Shown here piece after piece: positions 1 through 10,500 of a stretch of DNA of 39,099 nt (the first letter of the stretch is position 1; every line of letters starts with the position of its first letter). The position numbers were made by a program, and so were the translations under genes. The stretch covers positions 1-39,099 of the forward strand of contig JAHQRK010000075.1 in the NCBI GenBank assembly GCA_019828595.1, read 5' to 3'. The stretch is from Aphanomyces cochlioides (lineage: Eukaryota > Oomycota > Saprolegniomycetes > Saprolegniales > Verrucalvaceae). Below the pieces are notes generated by a model. It was given only the letters and a program-made list of their open reading frames with translations, was not told where the DNA came from and ran no database searches.

Positions 1-322
1 GTGGCATGCTCACATCATGTGAGCATGGGAGCCACATGTTTTTGAGAATCTCTTTGTCAAATGGTAAGCAAAATTTCACTTGTTCAATCCTGAATATAAT
101 GGGAATATGACTATTAATAGAGAGGCATTGTTGTCCTTGTTTGCTTTTGACAAAAATATCGCCTGCTCGTAACCAACAGTGCTGCCGTATCCAATATTGT
201 TATAGCAGTTTCTCGTAATTGGAGCTTCCTCTCTTATGAGCTAAGATGATATATTTGGGGCCGTTGCTAGCAAAGCCAATGAAGTCACGTCAAGATCACG
301 ACGAAGTTTTACGCTTCATTAT

Positions 323-715
323 TCATTGAGTCGCACCATGATCCAATGATTCCAAACCAGGGCATTCCCCCATAGCGAAAACATACGACCATGATTTCAA
401 ACAATCGGAAGTCTCAAATACGTTGGGGGCATGATCCATGACCTGTCCCGAAGATATCGGAAGCATTCCAAGCGTGGTAAAATTTCCATAAGAGCAAACC
501 TTACCAGGGGCTTCATTGGTGTCACGAGTAAGACTGCCCTGCTTCCGAATTGTCGCTACGTCGACAGTCAAGACAAAGTTGTTGAGTACGTTTGCTAAGA
601 GTGAATGAATTAGTTTGGAGCCTTAAGAATGTGACTGGAAAGTACCTTCCTTCACATCACTAAAACAAGCCCCGATACTGCAAAGGAGGATTAAACAGGC
701 TGTTTCTAGTTTGTT
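323..715 (-). pseudogene. Possible broken secreted-protein gene, one inferred intron
   Basis: On the minus strand an open frame runs from about 715 to a stop at 323 if a 51-nt GT..AG stretch (595-645) is removed; the junction keeps the frame (GAA G / CA). The first part encodes a strongly hydrophobic run (ACLILLCSIGACFS) like a signal peptide, followed by about 100 residues with several cysteines (KVCSYGNF, ETSDCLKSW, MGECPGLES). No ATG precedes the hydrophobic run before an upstream stop, so the start is lost, lies in an unseen exon, or the frame is accidental. I do not recognise the protein. The intron size agrees with better supported introns elsewhere in the window. Confidence 0.3.
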
Positions 716-1596
716 ATTGTTGTAGCTTCGCGCATGTTTACTGACTTGTCTTCGGAATTCACAGAAAAATGATTCTGCCTTGTTATTTTAGACCAATCAT
801 GCTCTATTTTGCTGAGAATGAAGCTTGATTGGTTTAAAACTTTGAACATTGAACACTCCACTTTTCATGTTGCATCCTAGTAGGAGGGTCCAAGACCCAA
901 GAGGTTTGGACGACTTGAAGTTAGAGAACCCGATAATGGAAATGTATTACAGTTGTACAAGATTAACTGATTGCAACTTTGTTAGACTCAAGAATATGCA
1001 TGGATGGGTGATCGTTTGGCTGTTTTTCTTGTCGTTTTCTTGAGTACCCAATACTCAAGCTAGGGGAAAGGTACATGGGGATGTATTACAGGATTAACTG
1101 ACTTCAGCGTTGTTAGACTCAAGAAAATGTATTAGATTCAAAGAAGATGTTGAAAGAGAATAGAGAAAGATTGATTGTTATCTAGTCTTTCGACTGTCGC
1201 ATGGCTAAAGTAGATCATTTTTGCCAGTAAGGCAGCACCATTTCTTGATTTGGTTGACACCTGAAGTTTACTTTACTCTAGACTCCTTCGTAATAAGGTT
1301 TCTTCGGGCATCTGCCATCATGAAACCACGACGTTCGTCGTCGATTCTGCATGCAAAGGAAGTGATCTCTTTTTCTTGATGTCTGATTGGCTTACACATC
1401 CACAGAAAAACCTTTCTGTGCATTCCTCCCAAAATGCATTTCTGTCAAACTATTTTATTACATACAAACATCAAGTCATATATATTTCTATCATGGAAAT
1501 TACTTTTGATATTCACGAAAACTCAGGACAGATTTTCTGTAAATGCATTCAAAACGCAAGTATTTTTCTGTGAATTCTGGAGAATGAGCGCATGTA
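716..1596. other. Non-coding stretch with a short direct repeat
   Basis: No convincing gene is seen. Two related segments of about 60 bp lie near 942-1001 and 1081-1137; both start ATGTATTACAG, share GATTAACTGA and contain GTTAGACTCAAGAA. The small open frames here have no coding character that I can see. Confidence 0.4.
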
Positions 1597-1599
1597 CAG

Positions 1600-1850
1600 T
1601 GGCTCTCAAAAGTCTGCACCCCCCTGGAAAATTTTGAGAAAATTTCACCTCCATGACACTACAGATTACATCTAGATTTGTGAAGTGGCTCAATCGATAG
1701 GATAAGATATTAGCTACATTTCTGGCATATCTGATGTCTCACATTCATGGTCACAATTCAGTTAAAATTTTCGACAGCAAATAAGTACTACTCTCAAAAA
1801 TTTGCAACCCCTCCACAATTTTGGCGAATTCTTGCCATACATGACGTCTG
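1600..1850 (+). repeat. Direct repeat inside the left end of the Tc1 element
   Basis: The outer terminal sequence (1600-1656) recurs in diverged form at about 1791-1845. Both copies share CTCTCAAAA, TGCA, a C-rich run, AATTTTG and CATGAC in the same order. This resembles the IR/DR arrangement of some Tc1-like elements, in which transposase binds an outer and an inner site at each end. A clear inner copy at the right end was not found. Confidence 0.55.
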
Positions 1851-1917
1851 AAGTGGCCACATTTCTAATCATTAACAAATTTCACCTCAACTTGAAACAA
1901 GTCTTTTGGTTACCCTC

Positions 1918-2950
1918 ATGGACCCTCAACGCAATGGAAAAGAATATTCTCATGATATGCGCTCGCTGTTATAAAAAAGTTCCGAGATGGCTTTGGCAGC
2001 AAGAAAATCGCAAAACAACTGGACATGCCTCTTTTTTCAGTTAAAACTATCCTTCGCAAGTATAAAATCTCGCGCCAAACTACTGTCCTGCCCCGCTCTG
2101 GTCGACCACGAGTAACTACTCCTGCTGACGATCGCGAGATCCATCGCGAAGTCATGAAAAATCGCCGGATAAGTGCCGCAACTTTGCAAGAATCTTTCAA
2201 AAATTTCTACGAAAAATACATCTCTGAAGAGACATATCGAAGACGTATAAAAGAATACGGTTTAAATGGACGCGCGGGTCGTAAGAAGCCCTTCCTCTCC
2301 GATGCGAATCGCGCGAAGCGTTTACGCTTTGCAATTGAGCATCAATTATGGTCGATCGATGATTGGAAGAAAGTCCCATTTACGGATGAAAGTCCCTTCA
2401 ACTTATCTGGATCGAATGGACGGATTTATGTCTAGAGAAAACCTGGCGAAGAGTTCATTGATGAGTGTCTTGTGCCAACTTTTAAAAGTGGTCGAAAATC
2501 CGTTATGGTCTGGGGAGCTATCAACTACAATGGAGTTGGATCTCTTCGTTTATATGAAGGAAATATGAAATCTGGTGACTATATCGACCTTTTGGAAGAG
2601 GAACTGCCGGATAATTTTGCAAAACTCGACTTACCGGTCGATTTTGTCTTTCAACAGGATAACGCGCCTATTCATAACGCGAAGATTGTCCTCGATTTAT
2701 TTGAAAAAAATGTATTAATACCCTAGATCACCCTCCTCAAAGCCCTGATCTTAACCCCATTGAGCATGTATGGGAGTGGATTGGCCGTCGAATTCGCAAA
2801 GCTCCACCTTCTTCGATTGATGCCTTGAAGAGAAAAATTTGTCGCTTGTGGGATGAAATTCCTATGGAGTTTATCCACAACCTCATTGAATCAATGCCTG
2901 ACCGTATCGCTGATGTCATTGCTGCTAAAGGAGGCTCAACCAAGTATTAA
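1918..2950 (+). pseudogene. Tc1-like transposase, broken
   Basis: The reading frame begins at the ATG at 1918 (MDPQRNGKEYS) and ends at TAA 2948-2950. It contains an N-terminal helix-turn-helix region (KIAKQLDMPLFSVKTILRKY), a GRP-type linker (RSGRPRVTT) and the Tc1 DDE catalytic domain: TDESPF for the first Asp, QQDNAPIHNA for the second, and PDLNPIEHVW for the final acidic residue. The frame shifts near 1968 and again near 2720, and an in-frame TAG near 2433 sits where Trp is expected (after GRIYV). Family members cut and paste DNA at TA sites; this copy cannot make full-length enzyme unless the indels are sequencing errors. Confidence 0.88.
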
Positions 2951-3203
2951 ACTGTAATACACGTTGCATCTTTGTTAAATTTGTCTTGGGGGTTCAGGCT
3001 ATTGACAGTGGTACTATTATGATATCCCCTTAACGCTTCCTTCTCTCCATGATTCTGACTGTGATGGCTAGTTTAGTGTATCCACAGCACCTCGGAGCAT
3101 CGAATGTGCCACTCTACACCTCTAATCGGTGAGTGGATCTTTAGATAAATGACAAAATGCAAAAAAAAAATTGAGGGGGTGCAGACTTATGAGAGCCACT
3201 GTA

Positions 3204-4804
3204 TAGCACTGCACACCAGCTAAATTTGAAGCAATCCGCAAGTGCTGTCCAGTATATCAAGCACTTGTTGACCGTTTGCGTTGAAATGTTTGCACAATTT
3301 CCAATCGATTGAATCAAATGAAGCCAGCGCAATGACATTTCGATCAACACAACTGCACTTCAATCCAGCTTTCCTTTCATCAACTCGAGTGGAAATAGGT
3401 CAACACCACATTGAAGTCACAGCCCACAACAGATATCTACACCTGTGCTTTGGTAATCTTTTTTGCCTTCATGTTCATTTTGACTGGATGGGATTCGTAC
3501 ACATGTGTTAAGAGACTTAGACCCCCTCTCTAGCTGACCGACGAAGCGGCTCCACCCCAAGCCGCCTCCGTTAGCATCCGTCGAGCCTTTCTCCTCATTT
3601 TCCTATCGTCACTGACCAAGACGTGACACATTCGCCCTCAATCGTCTCGCGTGGAGTCAGAAGAGGCAGCAGCCGCTACCGCTCTAGCAGTCGAGATGGC
3701 TCTCATCATGGAGCATGATAGTCTTGACCTTGGCAGGAGTGATGACAACGAGTGTTTGTATTAGCTTAAAATTAGTATGATGACCAGAGTTAAATATATC
3801 TCGAATATTTATTCAGAAACTGCCAATTTGGAAACTATAAAGTGTATCTCTGATATTTATTTTCTTGGTCATGAGACCGCAAAATTTATACTTACTTGTC
3901 CGTAACTTTTGGCGTTTGTAGCATTTTTCGATGTACGATTTCTCTTCAGTTTTTGCTGTGAATTCCTTGTCGTCAAACCTAGCGACGGCGCTTCGCTCAG
4001 TCAAGGACAACGATCCATTGTCGCGCTGAATTTTTACAAGGTCATTCTCCAGTGAAGGATTATTCATAATGTCGGCTGACTTTGACAAGTGAGACTTCAT
4101 AGTCCAAGGCTTGGTCGAACATTCTACGTACAGCTGAGTTCAAGCGTGAGGAGAAAATGTTTTCCACCACACATCAGTATCGGGAAATATCGGTCTTTCA
4201 AACGATAAATAAGTACGATCCAAATTTGGATTGTATTTGGTATTGGAATACTTATTCGGGAGCCTTGCTTTCACCATCTCGCGGGTCTCTGTATTAGTTG
4301 GACTGTCAAGAACGCGATAATTGGACCCATGCTGTCTCTCCAGTGGAAGCTGCAAGCAAGCTTAGAAATCCAGTACACTTGTAATGATGTGAAAAACTAT
4401 CATGATTGTTGTGGTATTACAAGCCCGCAGTCCCGAAATTCAAGTCATTCTATTCCCACAGATCGACGCAAAAAGAAACATTTGAGTGGTCGAACAAGCC
4501 AGACTATCAAATATTCAGACCCGAAATGAGGCACCAATTTGGATGGTTCCAGAGTAGACTTGCTTCCACCATCAACCTTTCCATGCTCTCAAGATTGCAA
4601 AATTTGGCTCAAAATGATGCACATACTACTTGAAATTAGTGAGCGATTAGGTGTGCTGGATTGGCCCGACTTTTGGTGGGTACTTCAGCCTCTTGCAGAC
4701 GCGGTCATTATAAAGTTTACATGTCTAGTGATGCTTGATTTAAGGTTGAAAACAAGATTTTCGGTGTCCTATTGTGAAAGAAAAATAAAAAACAGAATAT
4801 TTTA
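3204..4804. other. Region between DNA transposons, mostly unrecognised
   Basis: Apart from the possible minus-strand pseudogene at 3813-4355 no feature is recognisable. Short open frames on the plus strand near 4400-4630 overlap it only at the edge and show no known motif. No clear RNA gene was seen. Confidence 0.4.
3813..4355 (-). pseudogene. Unrecognised minus-strand coding remnant
   Basis: Two open segments on the minus strand lie in the same frame, separated by one TGA (4140-4142) in a place where Trp would be one base away; the joined frame would be about 180 residues. The first part is rich in aromatic and charged residues (RTYLSFERPIFPDTDVWWKT), the second in Lys and Glu. A pyrimidine-rich stretch ending CTTGCTTGCAG just before the first segment could be a splice acceptor. 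I cannot assign a family. It may be an old gene fragment or chance. Confidence 0.25.
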
Positions 4805-5071
4805 GGGTGCGTTTGGATGAATCTGTTTTGGACAAATAACGTGTTTTGGAGCAAGTTTTCACTGAAACTTGACAAAACAGCAAATGCACAACAAGTGACG
4901 CGTTTGGTTTTATATAATGTGTTTTCGTCAAAACGCTGTATGGCTCCACCAAAACACGTTTTGGAAAAAGAGCTCCAAGGCTTTTTTTAGCTAGGACGAG
5001 GGTTATTGCAGCAAGTTACTGGTGCGTCAGATGTGTTCATTTGGTTTCTTTCGCACTCCCTGGACACAGCC

Positions 5072-6272
5072 ATGTCCTCCAAGCATGAAGCACTTGCCGA
5101 GAGCACTGAAGAAGACATTCTCACGACAACGGCATTGGAAACCTTGCCAATCTTGCTCTCTCGATACACTTCCATCCCAATGCGAACGTCGGTCTTGACA
5201 GGCAATCTCTACGTCGCCGAGTTGCTTGAAACACAGAGCCCAAGACGATTCCACGAAGTAGTGCGCATGTCAAGACCGACGTTCCGTTTGCTCCTGCTTA
5301 GGCTGCAAGAATGCGGCCTTACCAGCTCACGGCGCGTCCATGCAACGGAGAAACTCATCATTTCGATATACGTATTCACCGGTGCTTCCAATCGTGCTGC
5401 CCAGGAACGTTTTCAACATAGTGGTGAGACCATCAGTCGCATTCTAAGAGATGTTCTTGCTGTCCTTGGTAAACTCCAACCATTCTACATCACTCAATAT
5501 ACTCAAGACGATACCCCATCAGCAATTAAACAAGAGTCCAAGTGGTACCCGTTTTTCTCGAATTGTATCGGAGCCATTGACGGCACCCACGTTCCAGCTA
5601 TGGTCTCAACAGCCATCCAAGCTCGATTTCGTGATCGTAACGGTAATATATCTCAAAATGTCTTTGCAGCTTGCTCATTTACATGCGATTTACACGCGTC
5701 GTAGCCGGATGGGAAGGATCCACCCACGACGGTCGAGTTCTCGAAGATGCTTACAATAAAGCCTTTAAAAGCAACCGCGACGCTATTACCTTGGTGATGC
5801 TGGATATGCTCTTACACCATGGGTTTTGACACCGTATCGTGGCGTACGCTATCATTTTAAGGAGTTCAAGAAAGGAAAATTGAAGCCTATGAACATGCAA
5901 GAGCTCTTTAATCTACGCCATGCGTCGTGCCGTAGTGTCATTGAGCGTACGTTTGGCGTGGTCAAGAAACGCTTTCCAATACTGAATCAAATGCCGGCAT
6001 ATCCATTCAAGAGACAAGTGTGCATCGTCCACGCTGTGTTCATCTTACACAACTTCATCAGAGCCCACCAAGGATATTGTGACACATACGACGAATATGA
6101 CGACAACCAAGATGAGTGTAGTGATTTGCGATCTCGAACAACGGATCTTGATACCGATGAACTCGATGAAACCAGCGACGATCCCGGCGTAGCAGCAGAA
6201 AGAGACAGGATAGCTGAAGCAATGTGGGAGTCGTACGTTGGATATAATGGTAGAGGTAGAACTGAAGACTAA
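5072..6272 (+). pseudogene. Harbinger (HARBI1-like) DDE transposase, frameshifted
   Basis: ATG at 5072 is the first Met of the frame. An N-terminal helical region (EKLIISIYVFTGASNRAAQE) precedes the DDE_4-type nuclease domain: GAIDGTHVP carries the first Asp, LGDAGYALTPW the second and SVIERTFGVVKKRF the Glu. The C-terminus is acidic (DEYDDNQDE), ending at TAA 6270-6272. The frame is interrupted twice, near 5683-5690 and near 5778, each explained by loss of one base; no intron-like GT..AG fits. Family members excise and insert the element together with the Myb-like partner. All three catalytic motifs survive in the broken frame, so the damage is recent or is assembly error. Confidence 0.88.
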
Positions 6273-6317
6273 AAGATACATGAGACTTTGATTATCATTA
6301 GACTCATATCCATTTAG

Positions 6318-7245
6318 CTACAATGTCGATTGCAAGTTTGAAACATCAATCGAGCAAATATCAGCGATGAGCTCAAGACGCGATTCTTCGCCAATGTTCA
6401 GAAAGAGAACATCCGCCATGCAAGTCATTGCGAGGTATCGCGCAACTTCCAAGTTTTGCCGAGCTGTCAACGGCAAATTCATGTTGCGAAACTCTTGTAT
6501 CGCTTTTTCTGCTGTCGAAGGTGGCTGCACCAACCGGTTTTGTTGGATTTCGCGCTGTGTTCGAGCTAGAAACACTAAACAATCAGCTACAGCGTTACCA
6601 CGACGTGGTGGTGAACGTTGGTGCTTCTTTGGGTGTAATGTTGATTTGATTTCGTTGCTTGAGATGACTGTAAAGTCAGAATCGACATTTACGTCGGAGT
6701 TGGAGTTGGGATCGGAATCACACTCCTCAGTCTCATCGTCACTTTCGACACCAACGCCAGCCGAGGAAAATTCACCAGTTGCGACTGCGCCAGAGATTAT
6801 GGCATGTAAGTCATCGTACAGGGGGAACGGTTTTGAGCTAGTATTGTGAATTCAGCGCACGCAGACGCAATAAGACTTACCGGTAAATAGAACTCCTTGG
6901 ATGAGCTGAGAGATATGTCGCCCATACCTCGTCAGGAGCCGTGGGGAGTTGATTAGCTGCGTCCCAACCAAACCCACTATTGTTTCGTATTTCTCTTACG
7001 TGAGAGTATTCAGCCTTTAAGGAGCTCAGTCGTCCCTGAACTTGAGTTTTGGAATAGTTGGTCTTCGCACTCTTGTTGAATTTGAGAAGGAGTCGAGTCC
7101 AGCACTCCTTCTTTAGCCCACCGGCATCAGTACCCTTCCCTTAATCACTCACACATTGAATATGATGGATATGATGTATATTACCTTGATTTAGCTCCTC
7201 GCAGAAGCATGTAAGGAGCATTTTCGTACTGTCCTTGGTCGACAT
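6318..7245 (-). CDS. Myb/SANT-like DNA-binding partner of the Harbinger transposase (3 exons)
   Basis: The gene starts at ATG 7245 (MSTKDSTKML) and ends at TAG 6318-6320. Two introns are inferred: 7140-7184 (45 nt) and 6838-6880 (43 nt). Both are GT..AG, both preserve frame, and the spliced length is 840 nt, giving 279 residues. Exon 2 encodes a trihelix-like Myb_DNA-bind_3 domain ending in SGFGWDAANQLPTAPDEVW and HPRSSIYR; splicing continues it with the conserved SKPFPLYDDL. An acidic Ser-rich linker (DDETEECDSDPNSNSD) and a basic, helical C-terminus follow. In PIF/Harbinger elements this protein binds the subterminal DNA and helps bring the transposase into the nucleus. Unlike the transposase, no disabling change is visible. 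Confidence 0.85.
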
Positions 7246-7594
7246 TGACGAAGCCAAACTGCGTCTCTACTGACAAGGCATGTTGAAAGTCTCCATTGGC
7301 TAAAAATGCCGTCCCGTTCCTGCACAATAGTTTTGTTATCCAAACGCTCTCAAACACTGAATGACCATTTCCGTTATCCTTGAATTTGGAATAACAAAAA
7401 TTGGCGTCCAGTGTTTTAAACAGCGTTTTATCCAAACGAGGCATTATCCTGGTCATAAAACGACCAAAAATGAACTATGACCGCAGTCATGACCGAGAAA
7501 ACTCCATATAGTTCCGAAAAATATATCTGCAAAGTATTGTCGTTTGGGTCCAAAACTGGAATTTTGAGATGTTTCGAAGATGTATATAATGACG

Positions 7595-7620
7595 GCAACT
7601 GTGATAGGAATCCTATCACA
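7595..7620. repeat. Palindrome, copy 1 of the GTGATAG motif
   Basis: TGTGATAGGA and TCCTATCACA form 10-bp perfect arms around a single A (7600-7620), preceded by GGCAAC. The same word recurs at 8343-8379 and 8448-8510. Confidence 0.7.
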
Positions 7621-8342
7621 CCATATAACGCAATATGATTGGAAGTTAATCTGATGAATTGACTTGGTAGACGAAAACAGACCATGAACCTCGTGGAGCA
7701 TTGACAGATAAGTTTAACAAGAAAGACAGAAAAGGAAACCTTTGATTACACTCAACACGTAGAGGTACAATGTACTCGGTATGCGTTGCTCGTCGTTCCC
7801 CAACCCGGGCTATTCAAATGACAAATCGACACTTTGAACAACTGCACTGCAGTCTAATTACATTTTACACACACGAATTGTGATAGTTCTCGCATCTCTC
7901 CACTACCTCATGAGCAGTAGGCAGTAGAGCAAAAATCAATTGAATTATCTCAATATGCAACATGAATCCACAAGGTTCATGAATCATTCAAACTTTGACG
8001 TTGCAACGTCAAAACTTGATAGGATAATGAGTTGTGAGGCGAAGGTGTGGAGATCAAATCCGTCATCATTACTTTTGACTTTTGCTTGTGCTTTAATTCA
8101 TGAATCGTATGAAATTCATGAAATCTACAGTGTTTTGTGTTTTATGCTTTAGCCATTTGACTATGCTTCCAGTATAATTAAGCGAGTGGGCGCATAACAC
8201 GCCAACAATCGTGATGTTGTGTTGCAGCTAGTATAGCTTATATCTGTTCTAGACATTCAACAAAGATTCGGCTTCTTTATTTGTCGGCTAGACTTTAAGG
8301 ATGCGAGTGCATGATGCTTGATATCTGCCAATATTCATTTGT

Positions 8343-8379
8343 TGAGCAACTGTGATAGAATCTCTAACACAGTTGCTCA
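8343..8379. repeat. Palindrome, copy 2 of the GTGATAG motif
   Basis: Arms of about 17 bp (TGAGCAACTGTGATAGA against its complement) surround a 3-nt centre with one mismatch, enough for a stable hairpin or cruciform. It shares CAACTGTGATAG with copies 1 and 3. Confidence 0.7.
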
Positions 8380-8447
8380 GAATTTTGCGTATTTCGGATT
8401 TGGATACTGAAATCAAGTCAAAAACATTTATTGAAAACGGATTTCAG

Positions 8448-8510
8448 GCAACTGTGATAGATTTCCTATCACACTCCAATACAAAATGATCATGTTTCTA
8501 TCATAGTTGC
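8448..8510. repeat. Palindrome, copy 3, with an extra half-site
   Basis: GCAACTGTGATAG at 8448-8460 is followed by the complementary CTATCACA at 8466-8473 and by a second complementary half, CTATCATAGTTGC, at 8498-8510. The nested arrangement suggests overlapping insertions or decayed terminal repeats of a small element. Confidence 0.6.
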
Positions 8511-9229
8511 AGCAGATGTTTCAATTAATTGACGCATACATTATTTAGTTAATTGGTTTACGCAAGCACTTTCTCGATCACGAACGTTAAATAGTGTAAT
8601 TTTGAACGTTTTAAATGTTTGAAAAACATGTTCGTAACATTCAATTTCATTTCATTTGAAGTTTGTATTGCTTCATTTTTGCGTCAAAATAGCTGCGTCG
8701 ATATTTTCTTTGCAAGATTCCAGTTTTTTTCTGGAGACACAATATATATTGACACACTTTTTGTGCCACCGACGTCAAATGAATGTGAGCTTTTTTTTCA
8801 CAAGCCAAGTTGACGTACTCCAAGCTTCGCTCAAGTATGGATACTGAAACGCTTGAGGACAATATGATGCTGAGGTATAACTTTGATCTCTGGAGTGCAG
8901 CGACCATACAGAGTATACGACTTTGACGTCAAGCATCACCAATTGAAATACTTTTAAGCAATACAATAAATATCGGATATATTTATTTTTTGGATTTTGA
9001 AATAAATATCGGTAAAATATCCGGTATTCGGGAGCTGTACTAAAGTCGCCTGAAGTTTTATGCGAGACACGGCGTTCGCCCAATTTCTAGCTGACCAACG
9101 TTGTTTGTGTTTATAGTATCCCTATTATACGTATAATAGATGGCTTCTTTGTGAAATATATTAATGTTGTTGACAGATTGACCAAGATACAGTAGATAGT
9201 ATTATGCAAACGCATGCTAGCAGGCCGTC

Positions 9230-9510
9230 GACAGTGACCATTAAGGTTAACAAGGTCAATAGACCCACCCTGTCCCTCTTCCTCCAAATGCAATTGTGAG
9301 ACAATGGGATGCCCCCATCGCCAAAGCAGTCCACAATAGTATGGAAATAACTAACGATTCCAAGGGACCGATTGGTATAATTGCTCCAAACTACTTTAAA
9401 AGTCAAATGAAGGTTTTGATGAATACAATTGAGTTGAGTGTTAAATCGTTGTTGGCCATTAGGTGGGAGAGGGAGCGGTTGGGCCGTTGGAAGGCACAGT
9501 AGTTGAGCGA
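9230..9510. pseudogene. Remnants of secreted-protein family genes, inverted
   Basis: Plus-strand sequence at about 9247-9330 resembles the Pro/Gln-rich coding tail of the gene at 36763-37200 (AAGGTTAACAAGG.. CCCACC.. CTCTTCCTCC followed by ATGCCCCCATCG). At about 9379-9440 the minus strand matches that gene's 3' flank (TGCTCCAAACTACTTT, ATGAAGGTTTTGATGAATAC read on the plus strand against the reverse complement of 37230-37290), and 9460-9505 resembles the coding tail on the minus strand. The two pieces are therefore in opposite orientations. No long frame survives. Confidence 0.5.
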
Positions 9511-9845
9511 GGGGTGGGAAGACTTAGAGGATATCCCTCACGATGAGCCAAAGAAAATGGTTCGTGTTAAGTGCATACGTAGTGGCCGTGACATCGCCAG
9601 AGCAGCAAAACATATCCCACGACATCCTGCAGGCAATGTGCCAGTTTCAAGTGCGAGCTGTAGCATAGCTTTGTGTTATAGATAGCAGATTTAATGGCAC
9701 GTGATGGCAGTGTACAGCTACATACAGTACAAGAAGTTTTGGCTGTCTAGATCTCGGAAGGATAAAAAGAAGGAAAATACATTAACAGGCTTATGAAAAA
9801 CGTGTGCAGGTGATGTGTTCAATGTACTCCACATCACATGTACGC

Positions 9846-10481
9846 CTAAATTGATCGACGGCCACTCGTGCTTTGACGACTGTACCGACCAGAGCTACCC
9901 GGGCTACCCAATGGGCCATTCATAGCCATACTCTCTTGTCTCTGGTGCAGACGGCCACTCGAGCTTTGACGACTGTACCGACCAGAGCTACCCGGGCTAC
10001 CCAATGGGCCACTCATAGCCATACTCTCTTGTCTCTGGTGCAGACGGCCACCTGGTTGACCACCCGCTTGTCCACCGCCCGGTTGACGACGACGCCCCAC
10101 CGGCCGGCCTTGGTTATTGAGCGGTCCCGCGAAATTGTCGCGCCGTCTTGAAGAAGACCCTTGACGTAGGCCAAGGTCAGCCGCGTTATTTTGACGCCTC
10201 GGACTACTCTGGCCCTTGATGCAACAATTGCCAGCAGCAGCTAGTCGTCTATCGGCGGAGCCATACGAAGCTGATGCCACTTCTTGTCCTGATGCAGCTT
10301 GACCTCGAAGGCCTCGCTTTGTGTTTTTGCCATCCAGGCCACCTTGCAGAACGCGAAGATCGTTGACAGCAGCGTCCATGCGGACTTGTTGATGAGCCAA
10401 CACAACGGGCGAGTCTTGGCGAGGTTGGTTGAACGCCACGACGGCAGAGGTAGCAATCGCATGCGTGACAAAGAGACGCAT
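9846..10481 (-). CDS. Small secreted repeat-tailed protein (211 aa)
   Basis: The ATG at 10481 gives MRLFVTHAIATSAVVA, a probable signal peptide, and lies about 20 bp downstream of an initiator-like motif, so it is preferred over the longer upstream frame. The mature protein begins FNQPRQDSPVV, then VRMDAAVNDLRVL, both conserved in relatives at 31618-31752 and 36763-37200. The middle is basic and Gln/Arg-rich; the C-terminus consists of two full copies plus a fragment of a 31-residue unit (GRLHQRQESMAM followed by GPLGSPGSSGRYSRQSSS). No enzyme domain is seen. An export signal plus a disordered repetitive tail suggests a secreted, possibly host- or wall-interacting protein; that role is inference. 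I see no canonical RxLR, LFLAK or CHxC motif. Confidence 0.75.
   Translation of the reverse strand: MRLFVTHAIATSAVVAFNQPRQDSPVVLAHQQVRMDAAVNDLRVLQGGLDGKNTKRGLRGQAASGQEVASASYGSADRRLAAAGNCCIKGQSSPRRQNNAADLGLRQGSSSRRRDNFAGPLNNQGRPVGRRRQPGGGQAGGQPGGRLHQRQESMAMSGPLGSPGSSGRYSRQSSSGRLHQRQESMAMNGPLGSPGSSGRYSRQSTSGRRSI
9857..10042 (-). repeat. Two tandem 93-bp coding repeats
   Basis: Units 9857-9949 and 9950-10042 are nearly identical and in frame (31 codons), with a partial third unit starting at 10043. The few differences include Ser versus Asn in MAMSGPL/MAMNGPL and Ser versus Thr in QSSS/QSTS. The near identity implies a recent duplication within the gene. Confidence 0.9.
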
Positions 10482-10500
10482 AGTACGAGCTAGTCCAAGG

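Larger units (their letters stand above)
1597..3201 (+). mobile_element. Tc1/mariner DNA transposon, degenerate
   Basis: The element is bounded by 27-bp terminal inverted repeats at 1597-1623 and 3175-3201 that start CAGTGGCTCTCA and differ at one position. TA dinucleotides flank both ends (1595-1596 and 3202-3203), as expected of Tc1/mariner insertion. Its length of 1605 bp suits a Tc1-like element. It contains one transposase gene on the plus strand, broken by frameshifts and a stop, so it is not autonomous now. Confidence 0.9.
4805..7443. mobile_element. PIF/Harbinger DNA transposon
   Basis: Imperfect terminal inverted repeats of about 14 bp (4805-4818 and 7430-7443) share CGTTTGGAT and are followed by further matching subterminal sequence with CTGTTT. 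The trinucleotide TTA is duplicated at both borders (4802-4804 and 7444-7446), the typical PIF/Harbinger target. Inside are the two genes characteristic of the superfamily, arranged convergently: a DDE transposase on the plus strand and a Myb/SANT-like DNA-binding protein on the minus strand, with only 45 bp between their stops. Confidence 0.92.
7447..9229. other. Non-coding stretch with recurring palindromes
   Basis: No gene is recognised. AT-rich sequence holds three copies of a palindromic motif built on GCAACTGTGATAG (listed separately). A segment near 9165-9205 (GACCAAGATACAGTAGATA) is related to 38207-38240, downstream of a secreted-protein gene module, suggesting shared duplicated flanking DNA. 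Confidence 0.45.

Noticed and set aside
4406..4805. Plus-strand frames of 75-90 codons left of the Harbinger element
   Set aside because: No motif, no splice-consistent extension and mutually overlapping frames.
5680..5790. Introns in the Harbinger transposase
   Set aside because: Both frame changes are explained by one missing base within conserved motifs; removing any GT..AG segment would delete conserved residues.
9857..10042. CRISPR-like tandem repeats
   Set aside because: The repeats are 93 bp, adjacent without spacers and in frame in a coding sequence; the genome is eukaryotic.
9873..10151. Plus-strand open frame opposite the secreted-protein gene
   Set aside because: It is the complement of the in-frame 93-bp repeats, without signal peptide or promoter.
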